From the NCBI GenBank assembly GCA_031267295.1, contig JAIRZI010000045.1, positions 1-35,869 on the forward strand: a stretch of 35,869 bases of DNA. Direction: 5' to 3'. This stretch comes from Propionibacteriaceae bacterium (lineage in GTDB: Bacteria; Actinomycetota; Actinomycetes; Propionibacteriales; Propionibacteriaceae). Positions 23,943 to 35,000 of this stretch are shown in pieces. The translations under genes were made by a program, and so were the position numbers. Position 1 is the stretch's first letter; the number at the start of each line of letters is the position of its first letter. The notes under the pieces were generated by a model. It searched no databases, was not told the origin of the DNA, and worked only from the letters and a program-made list of their open reading frames with translations.

Positions 23943-24566
23943 ATGGCCGAGATTGAGCTAATAGCTGGCGCGCGTAGTGAGTTTGGTAAAGGTGCCGCTC
24001 GCCGAGTGCGTCGGGCAGGGTATATCCCCGCAGTGTTGTACGGACATGGTGCCGATCCCATTCATATCACCTTGCCAGCACATGAAACGATGCTGGCGTT
24101 ACGGCAAGCTAACGCACTGCTAGAGATCGCGCTTCCGGACGGTAAGAAGCAGCTCGCATTACCAAAGCAGGTGCAGCGTGACCCGATACGCGACGCTGTG
24201 GAGCATGTCGATCTTGTCATCGTGCGGAAAGGTGAGCGGGTCACCGTCGAGGTACCGTTGACGCTTACTGGTGATGTGGAATCTGGCGCTTTGTTGGTAC
24301 AAGATCGTACTTTCATTACGGTACAGGCGGAAGCTACTGGTATTCCGGTGGGGATCGAAGTTTCGGTAGCAGGGTTGAGTGTCGGTACCCAGTTAACGTT
24401 GGCTGATGTGCAGTTGCCTGTCGGTGTCGAACTTGCCGATAACCCAGAAGTGTTGGTGTTGGCGGTATCGCAGCCTCACGTTGCTGCGCCGGAAGAGAGC
24501 GCCGAGGACGCAGCCAGTGCAGCTGTTGAAGATGCTTCCGCTGGGTCTGCGGAGTCTGCTGCGTAA
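23943..24566 (+). CDS. rplY: 50S ribosomal protein L25 (general stress protein Ctc type)
   Basis: The 207-residue protein has the L25 N-terminal domain that binds 5S rRNA (IELIAGARSEFGKGAARRVR, then GYIPAVLYGHG, then HVDLVIV) and the extra beta-barrel TL5/CTC C-terminal domain (VPLTLTGDVESGALL, then VQLPVGVEL). It ends in an Ala/Ser/Glu-rich tail usual in Actinomycetota. A GAGAG box precedes the ATG. The stop overlaps the pth start by one base, the common L25-Pth pairing in this phylum. Confidence 0.95.
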   Translation: MAEIELIAGARSEFGKGAARRVRRAGYIPAVLYGHGADPIHITLPAHETMLALRQANALLEIALPDGKKQLALPKQVQRDPIRDAVEHVDLVIVRKGERVTVEVPLTLTGDVESGALLVQDRTFITVQAEATGIPVGIEVSVAGLSVGTQLTLADVQLPVGVELADNPEVLVLAVSQPHVAAPEESAEDAASAAVEDASAGSAESAA

Positions 24567-25156
24567 TGACCTGGTTGGTTGCCGGGCTAGGCAACCCCGG
24601 CGCTGCATACGCCGACACTAGGCACAATGTCGGTTGGATGTGTGCTGACGAGTTGGCGCACCGTTCAAAAGTTTTCTGGAAGAAGCCACTGTTGGCGCGC
24701 GCTCAAGTGGCTGAGGTGCGGCTACGTGATTTTGGAGTAGCTGGGGAGAGCGCCGCTGAGAAACTAATTCTTGTCAAACCGCTGACCTATATGAACGATT
24801 CCGGTATAGCGGTGCGTAAGCTGGCCAGTTTCGCTAAAGTGCCGCCAGATCATGTCATCGTAGTTCACGATGAGCTTGATCTAATATTCGGTACGCTTCG
24901 GTTAAAGTTTGGCGGTGGCGATAACGGTCATAATGGGTTGAAATCGGTTCGGGCGCATCTTGGCACCGGAGACTACTACCGGGTACGCATCGGCATTGGA
25001 CGTCCAGCAGGCAGCCAAGACCCTATTGACTATGTGCTCGGCAAGTTTCCTAAGAAAGATGCCACCGAACTGGCGCTTACTATTGGTGACGCTGCTGATG
25101 CCGTGCTGGCACTGCTCACCGACGGATTAGCTAACGCGCAAAACCGTTTCAACTGA
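24566..25156 (+). CDS. pth: Peptidyl-tRNA hydrolase
   Basis: The 196-residue cytoplasmic enzyme cleaves the ester bond of peptidyl-tRNAs released from stalled ribosomes, recycling tRNA. The family signature is visible: GLGNPGAAYADTRHNVGW with catalytic His20, KPLTYMNDSG, VVHDELDL with the catalytic-site Asp, and GGGDNGHNGLKSV. Length and both ends match the family. The ATG overlaps the rplY stop (TAATGA), so it is translationally coupled. No insertions or defects were seen. Confidence 0.97.
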   Translation: MTWLVAGLGNPGAAYADTRHNVGWMCADELAHRSKVFWKKPLLARAQVAEVRLRDFGVAGESAAEKLILVKPLTYMNDSGIAVRKLASFAKVPPDHVIVVHDELDLIFGTLRLKFGGGDNGHNGLKSVRAHLGTGDYYRVRIGIGRPAGSQDPIDYVLGKFPKKDATELALTIGDAADAVLALLTDGLANAQNRFN

Positions 25157-25171
25157 ACTGACAATACTGGC

Positions 25172-25195
25172 GCGGTGTGCGGTGTGCGGTGTGCG
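25172..25195 (+). repeat. Heptamer tandem repeat GCGGTGT (3.4 copies)
   Basis: GCGGTGT is repeated three times in a row plus three bases, between pth and the lipoprotein gene. It is non-coding and prone to slippage; no function is evident. Confidence 0.8.
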
Positions 25196-25253
25196 AGAAC
25201 GACCACTTTGGTTCGACTGGTAACGTTGTCCCCAGCGATTAGGAGGTGGGAAA

Positions 25254-25757
25254 GTGCGCAAGGCGATATGTGCGGCGTTGCTGGGAGCGACGGTGCTGTT
25301 GGCAGGAGCTTGCACGCCGTCGTCAAGTACTGCATTCAGTGTGGATGGCAAAGTTACCACTAATAATGAGCTGGATAGCTGGGCGGCGGCTTGTGCGCAG
25401 GCGTTCGACAAAACCTCAAGCGAAATGCAGACGATTGTGTTGGGGTTTTTGGTAAACGCTCAGGTGGCTGAGCGTATCCAAGCTGAGACGGGCATCAGTT
25501 TCTCAGATGCCGAACGTGAGAATCTGTTGCGACAAAGTGACACAGGTCGGGCTATGTTACGTAATCCGTTATGCAAAGAAGTGGGCTATGGCGTGGCTGA
25601 ATATGCGTTATTGATAGACCGAATGCGAATAACGGAGTTTAATGCGGCTCAAAGGCGAATAGCTGTGGTTGTAAACCCGCGTTACGGATATTGGGATTCC
25701 AGCTCCGCTCTTGTTACCGGTGAGGGTTCACTTTCCGGACAGGCTGGCGATAGATGA
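25254..25757 (+). CDS. Small lipoprotein, SurA_N-like
   Basis: A GTG start is preceded by a strong AGGAGG box. The 167-residue product begins with a lipoprotein signal, MRKAICAALLGATVLLAGAC, with the lipobox cysteine at residue 20, so it should be exported and lipid-anchored. The mature part (FSVDGKVTTNNELDSWAAAC, then FLVNAQVAERIQAETGISFS) resembles the N-terminal chaperone segment of SurA/PrsA-type proteins: a beta strand, then helices with a 'not-sure-when-to-end' LVNAQV motif. There is no PPIase domain. Comparable small SurA_N-like lipoproteins occur close to eno and mfd in other Actinomycetota, which agrees with the context here. The role is probably envelope protein folding; the substrate is unknown. 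Confidence 0.75.
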   Translation: MRKAICAALLGATVLLAGACTPSSSTAFSVDGKVTTNNELDSWAAACAQAFDKTSSEMQTIVLGFLVNAQVAERIQAETGISFSDAERENLLRQSDTGRAMLRNPLCKEVGYGVAEYALLIDRMRITEFNAAQRRIAVVVNPRYGYWDSSSALVTGEGSLSGQAGDR

Positions 25758-25837
25758 CGCAGATCAGGCGGCGCGGACAGCGGGTGCGCGCGCTTGAAGC
25801 GCAAGTTATGCGCTACGGAAAACTTAAGTTAGCGCGC

Positions 25838-25843
25838 TAGAAT
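25838..25843 (+). promoter_or_regulatory. Candidate -10 box for eno
   Basis: TAGAAT lies 40 nt upstream of the eno start. No clear -35 partner is seen at 16-18 bp. Confidence 0.35.
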
Positions 25844-25853
25844 GATCGTTTGA

Positions 25854-27173
<1,320 letters not shown>

Positions 27174-27207
27174 TTTGCTGAACTGCTCCCAGCGGCTCCG
27201 CATTAAC

Positions 27208-27251
27208 AACGTTCGTTTCGAGTTAGCGCTTTGGCGCGAAAACGTTTTTTT
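27208..27251 (+). terminator. Rho-independent terminator of eno
   Basis: An inner GCGC-TTTG-GCGC hairpin is extended by ACGT...TTTC pairing with GAAAACGT (3-nt bulge) and is followed by seven T residues. It starts 35 nt after the eno stop. Confidence 0.7.
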
Positions 27252-27299
27252 GGTAAATCTACCGTCTTTTTTAGAGGCTTCGGGTAAGCGACTCCGTAC

Positions 27300-27540
27300 T
27301 TAACAGTGAGTTTCTCCCGCAACGTACCGCGAATATGCTTCTCACAAGCAATAAATAAACTTCAATAATACAAAGTTTAATAAATAAAATAAATGCGATA
27401 TAGCCGGGTTTTGTGCCGGAAAATGGGGATAATTGGAGTATGAAATAATCGCTAATAGTTGTATTATTAGTTCCTGCGTTCAATTATTTGCGCTTAGAAT
27501 TAAAGTTCCTGGGCGAAAGCGGCATAAGACCCTTCCTTCC
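27300..27540 (+). other. AT-rich intergenic leader of the surface-protein gene
   Basis: The 394-bp gap after eno holds the eno terminator and then a stretch (about 27320-27480) visibly richer in A/T than its surroundings, with runs such as AATAAATAAACTTCAATAAT. No gene is seen. It presumably contains the promoter of the SLH protein, but I cannot pick one box with confidence. The last ~100 bp before the gene returns to mixed composition and contains the start of the track's over-long ORF. Confidence 0.4.
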
Positions 27541-27567
27541 TCCCCGGAGCGGATTTTGGAGGGATTT

Positions 27568-30500
27568 ATGTTTCGTAAAGTTAATATTGGCAGCCGTTGC
27601 AGTATCGCTAAGAGGTTATCGCTCATGTTGGCCGTCGCTTTAATGGCTGGAGTACTTCCATTTGGTGCGGTGGTACAAGCTGCTCCGACTGCAACCATCA
27701 ATGTGGGCAGTACTGCCATTACTGGCGGCACGGGTTGGAAGTATGCCAACAACGTGTTCACCATCAGCAACGCCGCTAAGGTGGTTCTCACCGGTAACAC
27801 TACTGCGAATCGGGTGGTGGTGGCTGCTGGTGCTACTGCGACAGTGACGTTACAAAATGTGAATATTGACCTTAGCGCTATGTCCGATACCACCGCTTTT
27901 GACTTAAGCGGTGCAAACGTCACCTTGATACTTGCCGGTAAGAACACTCTGAAAAGTGCTGGTAGGGCTGCTGGAATTCACGCAAATATCGGTTCCGCGT
28001 TGACTATCGAAAGCGCTAATGGCGGAGGCTCCACGAATGGCGTTTTGGATGTTATCGGTGGGGACAGAGCTGCTGGTATTGGCGGTAGCGGTTTTGGTAA
28101 TGACGTATCGCTTGCTGCTGGAGCAGCGGCATCTCGTGCTGCTGGGAGTATCACCATCAATGGCGGAACGGTGAATGCTACCGGGAGTGGTTATCAGGTA
28201 GCAACCGAAAACAAAGTTGGCGGTGGTGCTGGCATTGGCGGTGGTTATCAGGGTGATGGCGGCACAATCACTATCAATGGTGGCGAGGTTAGAGCGCAAG
28301 TTAACACCGATGATTGGGGCGCTGCCTGCATCGGTGGTGGTGGTAGCGACACCGATAACGATACTTTTGACGCCGGTGAGGCTGGTGATATTACGATCAC
28401 TGGTGGTGTAGTGAAGCTGGAGTGTGGGTTGTGGAGTGCTGGGATTGGTAGTGGATACACTCCGCGAAACCGCAATGATAACGGTCGTATCACTATTACC
28501 GGTGGTGTGGTTACGGTGTCATCTAAAGATGGTGGTGCCGCTATTGGTGGTGGCAATTTGGGCAATGCCGGCACGATTAGTATTAGTGGCGGTGAGGTCT
28601 CAGTGCTTAGTACGCGCTACGGTGCAGGTATTGGCGGTGGTGACCGTGGTGGTTCTGGGACAATCAATATTAGCGGAGGCACCGTCTCGGCGGAAAGCCA
28701 GGATAGTGGTGCTGGTATTGGGAGCGGTTACTCCGGTGATGCCGGCCAGATCAATATTAGTGGTGGCACAGTTTCGGTAATAGGCTGGAATGGTGCTGGT
28801 ATTGGCGGAGGTCAGCGAGGTAGTAGTGGGGTGACCCATATTTCTGGTGGTACGGTTACGGCGACAGGCAATGGTGGGGGTGCTGCTATTGGTGGTGGTC
28901 TAAATGGTAAGAGCGACACCGTCATTATTTCTGGTGGTACGGTTACGGCGACAGGCAATGGTGGGGGTGCTGCTATTGGTGGTGGTCAGGATGGTACGGG
29001 TGGTGCGATCAGTTTTCTTGGCGGCACGATTACGGCGACGGGTATGGTATATGGTGCTGGCGTTGGTGGTGGCCAGCGTGGCGCGGGTGGCACCATCAGT
29101 TTTCTTGGCGGCACAGTTACGGCATTAAACAAAAAATATGGTGCTGCTATTGGCGGAGGTCTTTTTGGTGCCGGTGGGAAAATTTGGGTTAAGGGCGGCA
29201 CAGTTTGGGCAACAAGCTTAGGTGGCGGTGCTGCTATGGGCGGCGGTTACTCTGGCGCTGCTGGAGAGATATTGATTGATGGTGGGATGATTGAGGCTCG
29301 GTCTTTTCAGGAGGGTGCTGGTATTGGTAGTGGTTTCCAGGGCGCTGGCGGCACGATAACCATTAACAGCGGCAGGGTTTTTGCGCACACGACGAGAGCT
29401 GATGGTACTGGCACTAGTGCTACGGTTGGTAATCCGGCAGCGATTGGCGGCGCTCGTGGGAGTGGTTCTGGCGTGATTAATATTTCTGGCGGGGTGGTTG
29501 TTGCTGACACCGGCGATGCTTCAAGTGCTGGTATTGGTGGTGGTTTTGGACAGACTACTGGCGAGATTAATATTTCTGGCGGGGTGGTGATTAGTTACGG
29601 CGGAGTTGGTGTTAATGCTAGCAATGATGATATGGGCGCTCGTATCACGACTCGTATTTCTGGTAATGCGATGGTGTTTGCTAACAATGATAAAACAGAG
29701 GCTATCAATAATCAGAGTAACCAGGGTGGGTCTGTTTTTGGCAATGATGGTATGGACATAAAGTACAACGTGATACGTCTTAAAGCTGATTTGACGATTC
29801 CGGAAGGTGCGTTTCTTATCATTCCAGAAGGCTATTGTCTTCGTACTGCTGATCGTAGGCTCACAAATTATGGCGTGATTATCAGTGAAGGTGAAATAAT
29901 CGGTGATGTTCCGCCGCTTTATCCCATAAGTTTTACCGCCATTCTTGCGGGCGAAGGGAGCAACACTATGATGAACGCAACTTACGCTGGGGAGTCCGTC
30001 CTTAGCGGCGCGCAGGTATCAAGCGGTGAAACACTGATCGTTTCGGTATCTACTGAGAATACGAATCCGCATTCGTTTGAGTGGACGAAAAATAATATTG
30101 TCCAGGACGAAACATCAAATACGTTCACGGTAAAAAATATTTTCGGCCCAACTGCGCTAACTTGTACGACGCGGGTTAGTTTATCTAATGCAGTGTTGGT
30201 GATTGCTGACCAAGCATGGACCGGTAGCGCGTTAACTCCGGCTGTGCAGATTGAGTTATCAGGCGAGATCGTTGCCTTGACGGAATCTAAGGATTATGTG
30301 ACGAAGTATGCTCTCAATATCGATCCCGGTACTGCGTCCGTGACGGTAGTTGGTATTGGTAAATATACTGGTGCGGCAACCGGTTCGTTTCAAATTATCC
30401 GACTTCCTGTGGTGCCGACGTTTGTAGATGTAGCGGCTACGCATGTGTTGTTTGAGCGAGTTGAATGGTTGGCGGCGCAAGGGATCACTTCGGGTTATTT

Positions 30501-30996
30501 GGGTGCTAATGGCGCGGAGTATCGACCAGCTAACACTGTGTTGCGTTCTGAAATGGCTACATTTTTGTATCGCTTGGCCGGTTCCCCAACGTTTAATGCG
30601 TTAGGTTCGTCTGCGTTTGTCGATGTGCCCACTACTGCGGGTTACTTCAACGCGATGTCTTGGTTAGTTGAACATAAAATCACTTCTGGTTATACCGGCG
30701 CTAACGGGGTGGAGTACCGTCCGGGGAACAATGTGTCTCGCGCCGAGATGGCTACTTTCTTGTATCGCCTAGCTGGTTCTCCAGCGTTCTCAGCTCCGGT
30801 TGACTCTATGTTTGTTGACGTGTCTCCTAGTGCTGGTTACTACAAGGCAGTGGCTTGGTTGGTATCTACGGGAGTGACTACCGGCTATGCAGATACTGCT
30901 GGCACCCAATACCGTCCTAGTAACTCGGTGACTCGCGGCGAGATGGCAACATTCCTATGGCGAATGGCTGATAAGGAGTTAGTGGCAAACTTCTAA
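27568..30996 (+). CDS. Secreted SLH-domain surface protein with Gly-rich beta-repeat region
   Basis: The start is the ATG at 27568, with GGAGG 6 nt upstream, not 27433 as in the track; the product is 1142 residues. A signal peptide (basic SRCSIAKR, hydrophobic LSLMLAVALMAGVL, cleavage after VVQA at ~38) is followed by a domain like the Cthe_2159 carbohydrate-binding fold (TITGG-, NVTLILAGKNTL-type strands). About 20 Gly-rich repeats of ~29 residues follow (ISGGTV..., then GAGIGGG), probably a parallel beta-helix. Next comes an Ig-like segment (SFEWTKNNIVQ). The C-terminus has three SLH domains (FVDVAATHV, FVDVPTTAGYF, FVDVSPSAGYY, each with YRPxNxVxRxEMATFLxR), which anchor proteins non-covalently to secondary cell-wall polymers. 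Likely an adhesin or polysaccharide-binding protein; the ligand is unknown. Confidence 0.85.
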   Translation: MFRKVNIGSRCSIAKRLSLMLAVALMAGVLPFGAVVQAAPTATINVGSTAITGGTGWKYANNVFTISNAAKVVLTGNTTANRVVVAAGATATVTLQNVNIDLSAMSDTTAFDLSGANVTLILAGKNTLKSAGRAAGIHANIGSALTIESANGGGSTNGVLDVIGGDRAAGIGGSGFGNDVSLAAGAAASRAAGSITINGGTVNATGSGYQVATENKVGGGAGIGGGYQGDGGTITINGGEVRAQVNTDDWGAACIGGGGSDTDNDTFDAGEAGDITITGGVVKLECGLWSAGIGSGYTPRNRNDNGRITITGGVVTVSSKDGGAAIGGGNLGNAGTISISGGEVSVLSTRYGAGIGGGDRGGSGTINISGGTVSAESQDSGAGIGSGYSGDAGQINISGGTVSVIGWNGAGIGGGQRGSSGVTHISGGTVTATGNGGGAAIGGGLNGKSDTVIISGGTVTATGNGGGAAIGGGQDGTGGAISFLGGTITATGMVYGAGVGGGQRGAGGTISFLGGTVTALNKKYGAAIGGGLFGAGGKIWVKGGTVWATSLGGGAAMGGGYSGAAGEILIDGGMIEARSFQEGAGIGSGFQGAGGTITINSGRVFAHTTRADGTGTSATVGNPAAIGGARGSGSGVINISGGVVVADTGDASSAGIGGGFGQTTGEINISGGVVISYGGVGVNASNDDMGARITTRISGNAMVFANNDKTEAINNQSNQGGSVFGNDGMDIKYNVIRLKADLTIPEGAFLIIPEGYCLRTADRRLTNYGVIISEGEIIGDVPPLYPISFTAILAGEGSNTMMNATYAGESVLSGAQVSSGETLIVSVSTENTNPHSFEWTKNNIVQDETSNTFTVKNIFGPTALTCTTRVSLSNAVLVIADQAWTGSALTPAVQIELSGEIVALTESKDYVTKYALNIDPGTASVTVVGIGKYTGAATGSFQIIRLPVVPTFVDVAATHVLFERVEWLAAQGITSGYLGANGAEYRPANTVLRSEMATFLYRLAGSPTFNALGSSAFVDVPTTAGYFNAMSWLVEHKITSGYTGANGVEYRPGNNVSRAEMATFLYRLAGSPAFSAPVDSMFVDVSPSAGYYKAVAWLVSTGVTTGYADTAGTQYRPSNSVTRGEMATFLWRMADKELVANF
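28839..28987 (+). repeat. Exact 62-bp tandem repeat, 87-bp period, inside the SLH protein gene
   Basis: 28839-28900 and 28926-28987 are identical, with starts 87 bp (29 codons) apart, the protein repeat period. The surrounding repeats (about 28.2-29.6 kb) are similar only at protein level. This pair is therefore a recent duplication or is kept alike by recombination. Confidence 0.9.
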
Positions 30997-31051
30997 ATCA
31001 CAGCAAGTAACTTCTCTTACGAGTGAAAGCGGGTAACACTTTCGCAAAATA

Positions 31052-31104
31052 GGGGGTTCCGTAGTGGGTTGCGCGATTACGCTGACGTCCATTACGGAAC
31101 CTCC
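31052..31104 (+). terminator. Long stem-loop downstream of the SLH gene
   Basis: GGGGGTTCCGTAGTGG and CCATTACGGAACCTCC form a 16-bp stem with two G-T pairs and a 21-nt loop. It lies 55 nt after the SLH stop and between convergent genes, so it could end transcription from either side. There is no T-run, which makes it atypical. The rest of the 213-bp gap shows nothing else. Confidence 0.5.
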
Positions 31105-31209
31105 TTACCCGTTTATGGGTGAATAGCCGCACATAACAACTGGTTTTGGTATGGCTTGCGGCTTGCGGTCATATCAAAAGTGGGCACACCTTAAGATAAC
31201 TGGTGCAAG

Positions 31210-31902
31210 TTAGTTTTCGTTTGTATTCAACGCGCGACCGAAAGAACGGTAGGTATCTCGGCCAACATCGCGACCTGCGATGTAAGTGTGTGCTGATGGT
31301 GGCGCTTTGCGGTGACGAATATCACCAGAATTCGCCAACGCTTCGGTGATAGTTTCTTTCGCACGGTCTCGCACTGGTATTAAACCGCTTTGACTACCAT
31401 GTTTGTTCTCGTATTGGGTGACGCGCTGGGTTGCGGCGGCGGCACAACCGTCCCAAAAACCGCGAATAAAACTAGCTCGTTCTAGGCGGCGTTCCTGACG
31501 TAAAGCGACGGTTGCAGCGCAGATCGCCGCTAAACCAAGGCTGAGCCGCCGGAATGGTTCTGGGTCAGTGATTGCCATGTCTAACTGGGTTGGCAATCTA
31601 CTGCCGCTCCAGCGTGTCATTAGGCCATATCCGCCGAGCGCTCGCGCCAGTTTCAAAATGCCGTAGCCATGCTCCAAGCTGTAAGGGGAGGGCAGTTGTG
31701 CTGCCGTAATGGTTATTGTTGCAACTCCATAGTCGCTGCGGTGGTCGCTGTTCGCTGTGTTTAGCATCGCTTGAGTCACCGCGTGCTCTGCCATCATGTC
31801 GAGCGCTTTATCTTGATAAGTATCCGCCTCAGCCACATTTCCTAGCATGGCCGCAGACTCTGCATGAGCCAACAAAGCTCGGATACGCTGCTCAACATTC
31901 AC
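31210..31902 (-). CDS. DUF2786-like protein of unknown function
   Basis: The start is taken at the GTG at 31902 (VNVEQRIRALLAHAES); the track's 47 further N-terminal residues are not conserved-looking. The 230-residue protein opens with RIRALLAHAESAAMLGNVAE and KALDMMAEHAV, matching the short DUF2786 domain (RIRxLLAxAEsTxxxxEAxAaxxKAqELMaxh). The remainder (GYGILKLARALGGYG, then FIRGFWDGCAAAATQRV) resembles the DUF7168-type region that follows it in Actinomycetota. It is cytoplasmic, with no membrane segment. It reads away from mfd, with the two starts 161 nt apart, and towards the SLH gene. Function is unknown. Confidence 0.65.
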   Translation of the reverse strand: MNVEQRIRALLAHAESAAMLGNVAEADTYQDKALDMMAEHAVTQAMLNTANSDHRSDYGVATITITAAQLPSPYSLEHGYGILKLARALGGYGLMTRWSGSRLPTQLDMAITDPEPFRRLSLGLAAICAATVALRQERRLERASFIRGFWDGCAAAATQRVTQYENKHGSQSGLIPVRDRAKETITEALANSGDIRHRKAPPSAHTYIAGRDVGRDTYRSFGRALNTNEN

Positions 31903-32051
31903 GATGAATAACCCTACTAGACGGTTGCACGGTTGATTTCTCAAGTCATGCTTGGCAGGTGAACCGGTTGGGTGTAATTGATAAGTTGCACTAGTTGGGT
32001 TAAATAACTTAACTGGTGAGAAGAGATACCTGCTGACAACCAAAAACTGTT

Positions 32052-32057
32052 TAGACT
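32052..32057 (+). promoter_or_regulatory. Candidate -10 box (TAGACT) for leaderless mfd transcription
   Basis: TAGACT ends 6 nt before the GTG start of mfd, and no Shine-Dalgarno sequence is present. This is nearly the same geometry as at drmD. A CTGACA upstream is too close (13 bp) for a normal -35. Confidence 0.35.
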
Positions 32058-32063
32058 AGTGCA

Positions 32064-35000
32064 GTGCGGCTCGCCGGGCTGGTTGCGGCCTTAGCAACGG
32101 ATGCCACCGTTTTACAAGCGGTGGAGTATGCCCGTATGCGAATTTCAACGCTTGATCTAAGTGCTCCAGCGGCGGCTCGGGCATTTGTGATCGCCACTTT
32201 GGCTGCCGAGTCTGCGCGACCCATGCTCGTCGTCACCCCTACTGTGCGCGCAGCGGAAGCTTTGCTTGCTGATCTAGCTGCGGTGTATGGAGGTGATGCT
32301 AGTGGCAAACCCGGGGAACCTGCTGCCGAAGTGGCCTACTATCCCTCTTGGGAAACACTGCCGCATGAAAGGTTTTCTCCGCGTTCTGACACTGTGGGGC
32401 AACGGTTGCGGGTGTTGCGTCGTCTCGCTGGCCGCGACCTGCTTGACGCTCCGCAAATAATAGTGGCTCCGGTTCGCGCACTGCTGCAACCACAAGCGGC
32501 TGGGTTACAAGAGTTACTTCCGGTTACTTTGCGTGTCGGTGCCGACTACGAATTGGCGCAACTCGCCGCCGATTTAGTAGCGGCTGCTTATAACCGAGTT
32601 GACTTGGTGGAACGTCGCGGTGAGTTTGCAGTGCGCGGCGGCATTGTCGATCTGTTCCCGCCAGATGAATCGCACCCGGTGCGTATCGACTTCTTTGGTG
32701 ACACCATTGAGGAGATACGCCATTTTGGAGTAGCCGACCAGTTATCACTAGAGGATACCCTGGATGAACTCACGGCTGCCCCTTGTCGGGAACTGCTCAT
32801 CACCGCTGAGGTGCGGGCGCGAGCTGCTGCACTCATCGACGACCATCCGGCGCTTTCCGACATGCTGGAACGAATCGCTCAAGGTCAGGCAGTGGAGGGC
32901 ATGGAGGCGTTATTGCCTGCTTTAGTGCCCAAAATGGAGTTATTCATCGATAAGTTGCCTCCGGACGCACTCGTCGTTGTTATCGATCCAGAACTGACTA
33001 CTAGCCGTGCTAGTGAACTTGTGCGCACGAGTCAGGAGTTTTTACATGCTGGGTGGGTGGCTGCTGCTGCCGGTGGTAAAACCCCAATTGACCTAAAAGC
33101 CAGCGCCTACTGGGAGTACAAAGACGTGCGTGCTCGCGCTTTAGCGGCAGGTATGAGTTGGTGGGGATTGTCAACTTTTATGACTGACGCAGTTGCGTTT
33201 GATGCCGCTGTAGCGCAAGCAAACACTGCTGTTACGCATACCATTTCCGGCGATCACTTAACGGGCGTTACGGAAACGGGAGTAAGCACTGCGCTGGCGT
33301 TGCCCATCAGGCCGCTTCCCACTTTTCGAGGTGATGCTGACGGTGCCATTCAGGCGATGCGTGCCGATGTGCTGCATGGTTGGAGCGTAGTGGTGGCCGT
33401 CACGGGCAAAGGGCTTGCTAAACGGTTGGCCGAACTGCTTTCTGCAGTTAATGTGAGCGCCAGTGCCGCCGCCGAGTTCACCACTTTGCCACACTCCGGC
33501 ATGGTCACCATTGTGTCAGCGCCGCTCACTGCCGGATGGCGTATGCCCGAATTGAAACTTGCGCTCTACACGTCAGCAGACATCTCTGGGCAGACGAATG
33601 AGCGACAGCAGCGCACGAAACTGGCATCCAAAAGACGCAATCAAGTGGTGCCGTTGGAGTTAAACCCCGGCGACATAGTGGTACATGAATACCAAGGTAT
33701 AGGCAGATATATCGCGATGGCGCACCGCAGCGTCGGCGGTGCTGAACGGGAGTATCTCGTTATTGAATACGCACCGCGTAAGCGGGGTCAGCCTGGAGAT
33801 CAGCTCTATGTTCCTATGGATCAACTCGATCTCGTCACTCGTTATATTGGCGGCGAATCTCCGGCGTTAGACCGGATGGGAGGCGCTGATTGGAAAGCGC
33901 GCAAATCCCGCGCCCGTAAGGCAGTACGTGAGATTGCTGCGGAACTTATCAAACTGTATGCCGCGCGACAAGCCACCAAAGGGCACGCTTTTAGTTCCGA
34001 TACGCCTTGGCAGCGTGAGATGGAAGATGCTTTCGCATACACCGAAACGCCCGATCAACTCACCGCTATTAACGATGTCAAAGCCGATATGGAGTTAATC
34101 GTTCCGATGGATCGCTTAGTGTCCGGGGATGTCGGTTACGGCAAAACTGAAATCGCGGTGCGAGCAGCGTTCAAGGCGGTGATGGATAGCAAGCAAGTAG
34201 TCGTATTGGTGCCAACAACGCTGCTAGTCAGGCAGCATTTCGAGACGTTCACTGCGCGTTACGCCGGATTTCCAGTACGGGTACGTCCGCTGTCGCGCTT
34301 TCAAAACGACACTGAGGTTCAAGCGACTCTCGCCGGGCTAGCCGATGGCACCATCGATGTAGTCATCGGCACTCACCGACTACTCAGTGGCGACGTGAAG
34401 TTCAAAGACTTAGGGCTAGTTATCGTGGACGAGGAGCAGCGCTTTGGCGTAGAACATAAAGAATCTTTGAAACGATTACGGGTCAACGTGGACGTGTTAT
34501 CGATGAGCGCCACGCCGATTCCGCGCACCCTGGAGATGGCAGTTACCGGAATACGTGAAATGTCAACTATCGCCACGCCGCCGGAAGAACGTCACCCGGT
34601 GCTTACTTTCGTCGGAAATTATGACGCAGGGCAGGTTAGCGCCGCTATTCGACGCGAATTAGCGCGCGAGGGACAGGTGTTCTATGTACATAATCGGGTG
34701 CAATCCATCAACAAAGTTGCCGCTCGGTTGCGCGAATTGGTGCCGGAAGCGCGAGTGATCGTCGGGCATGGGCAGCTAGGGGAGCGGCAGCTTGAATCCC
34801 TGATGCAGGATTTTTATGACCGCAAAGCCGATGTGCTAGTTTCCACTACGATCATCGAATCGGGTTTAGATGTTGCTTCCGCGAACACTTTGATTGTGGA
34901 AAATGCTGATCGTTTTGGCTTGTCACAGCTACATCAACTCAGAGGACGGGTGGGGCGTAGCCGAGAACGCGGCTATGCGTATTTCCTGTATCCGCCGTTG

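Noticed and set aside
27433-27567. N-terminal extension of the SLH protein in the ORF track
   Set aside because: The signal peptide and a GGAGG box belong to the ATG at 27568. The extension is AT-rich leader without a start signal.
28200-29600. Regularly spaced repeats as a possible CRISPR array
   Set aside because: The repeats are coding, of ~87 bp period, vary in DNA sequence and encode the Gly-rich surface-protein repeats. No cas genes are present.
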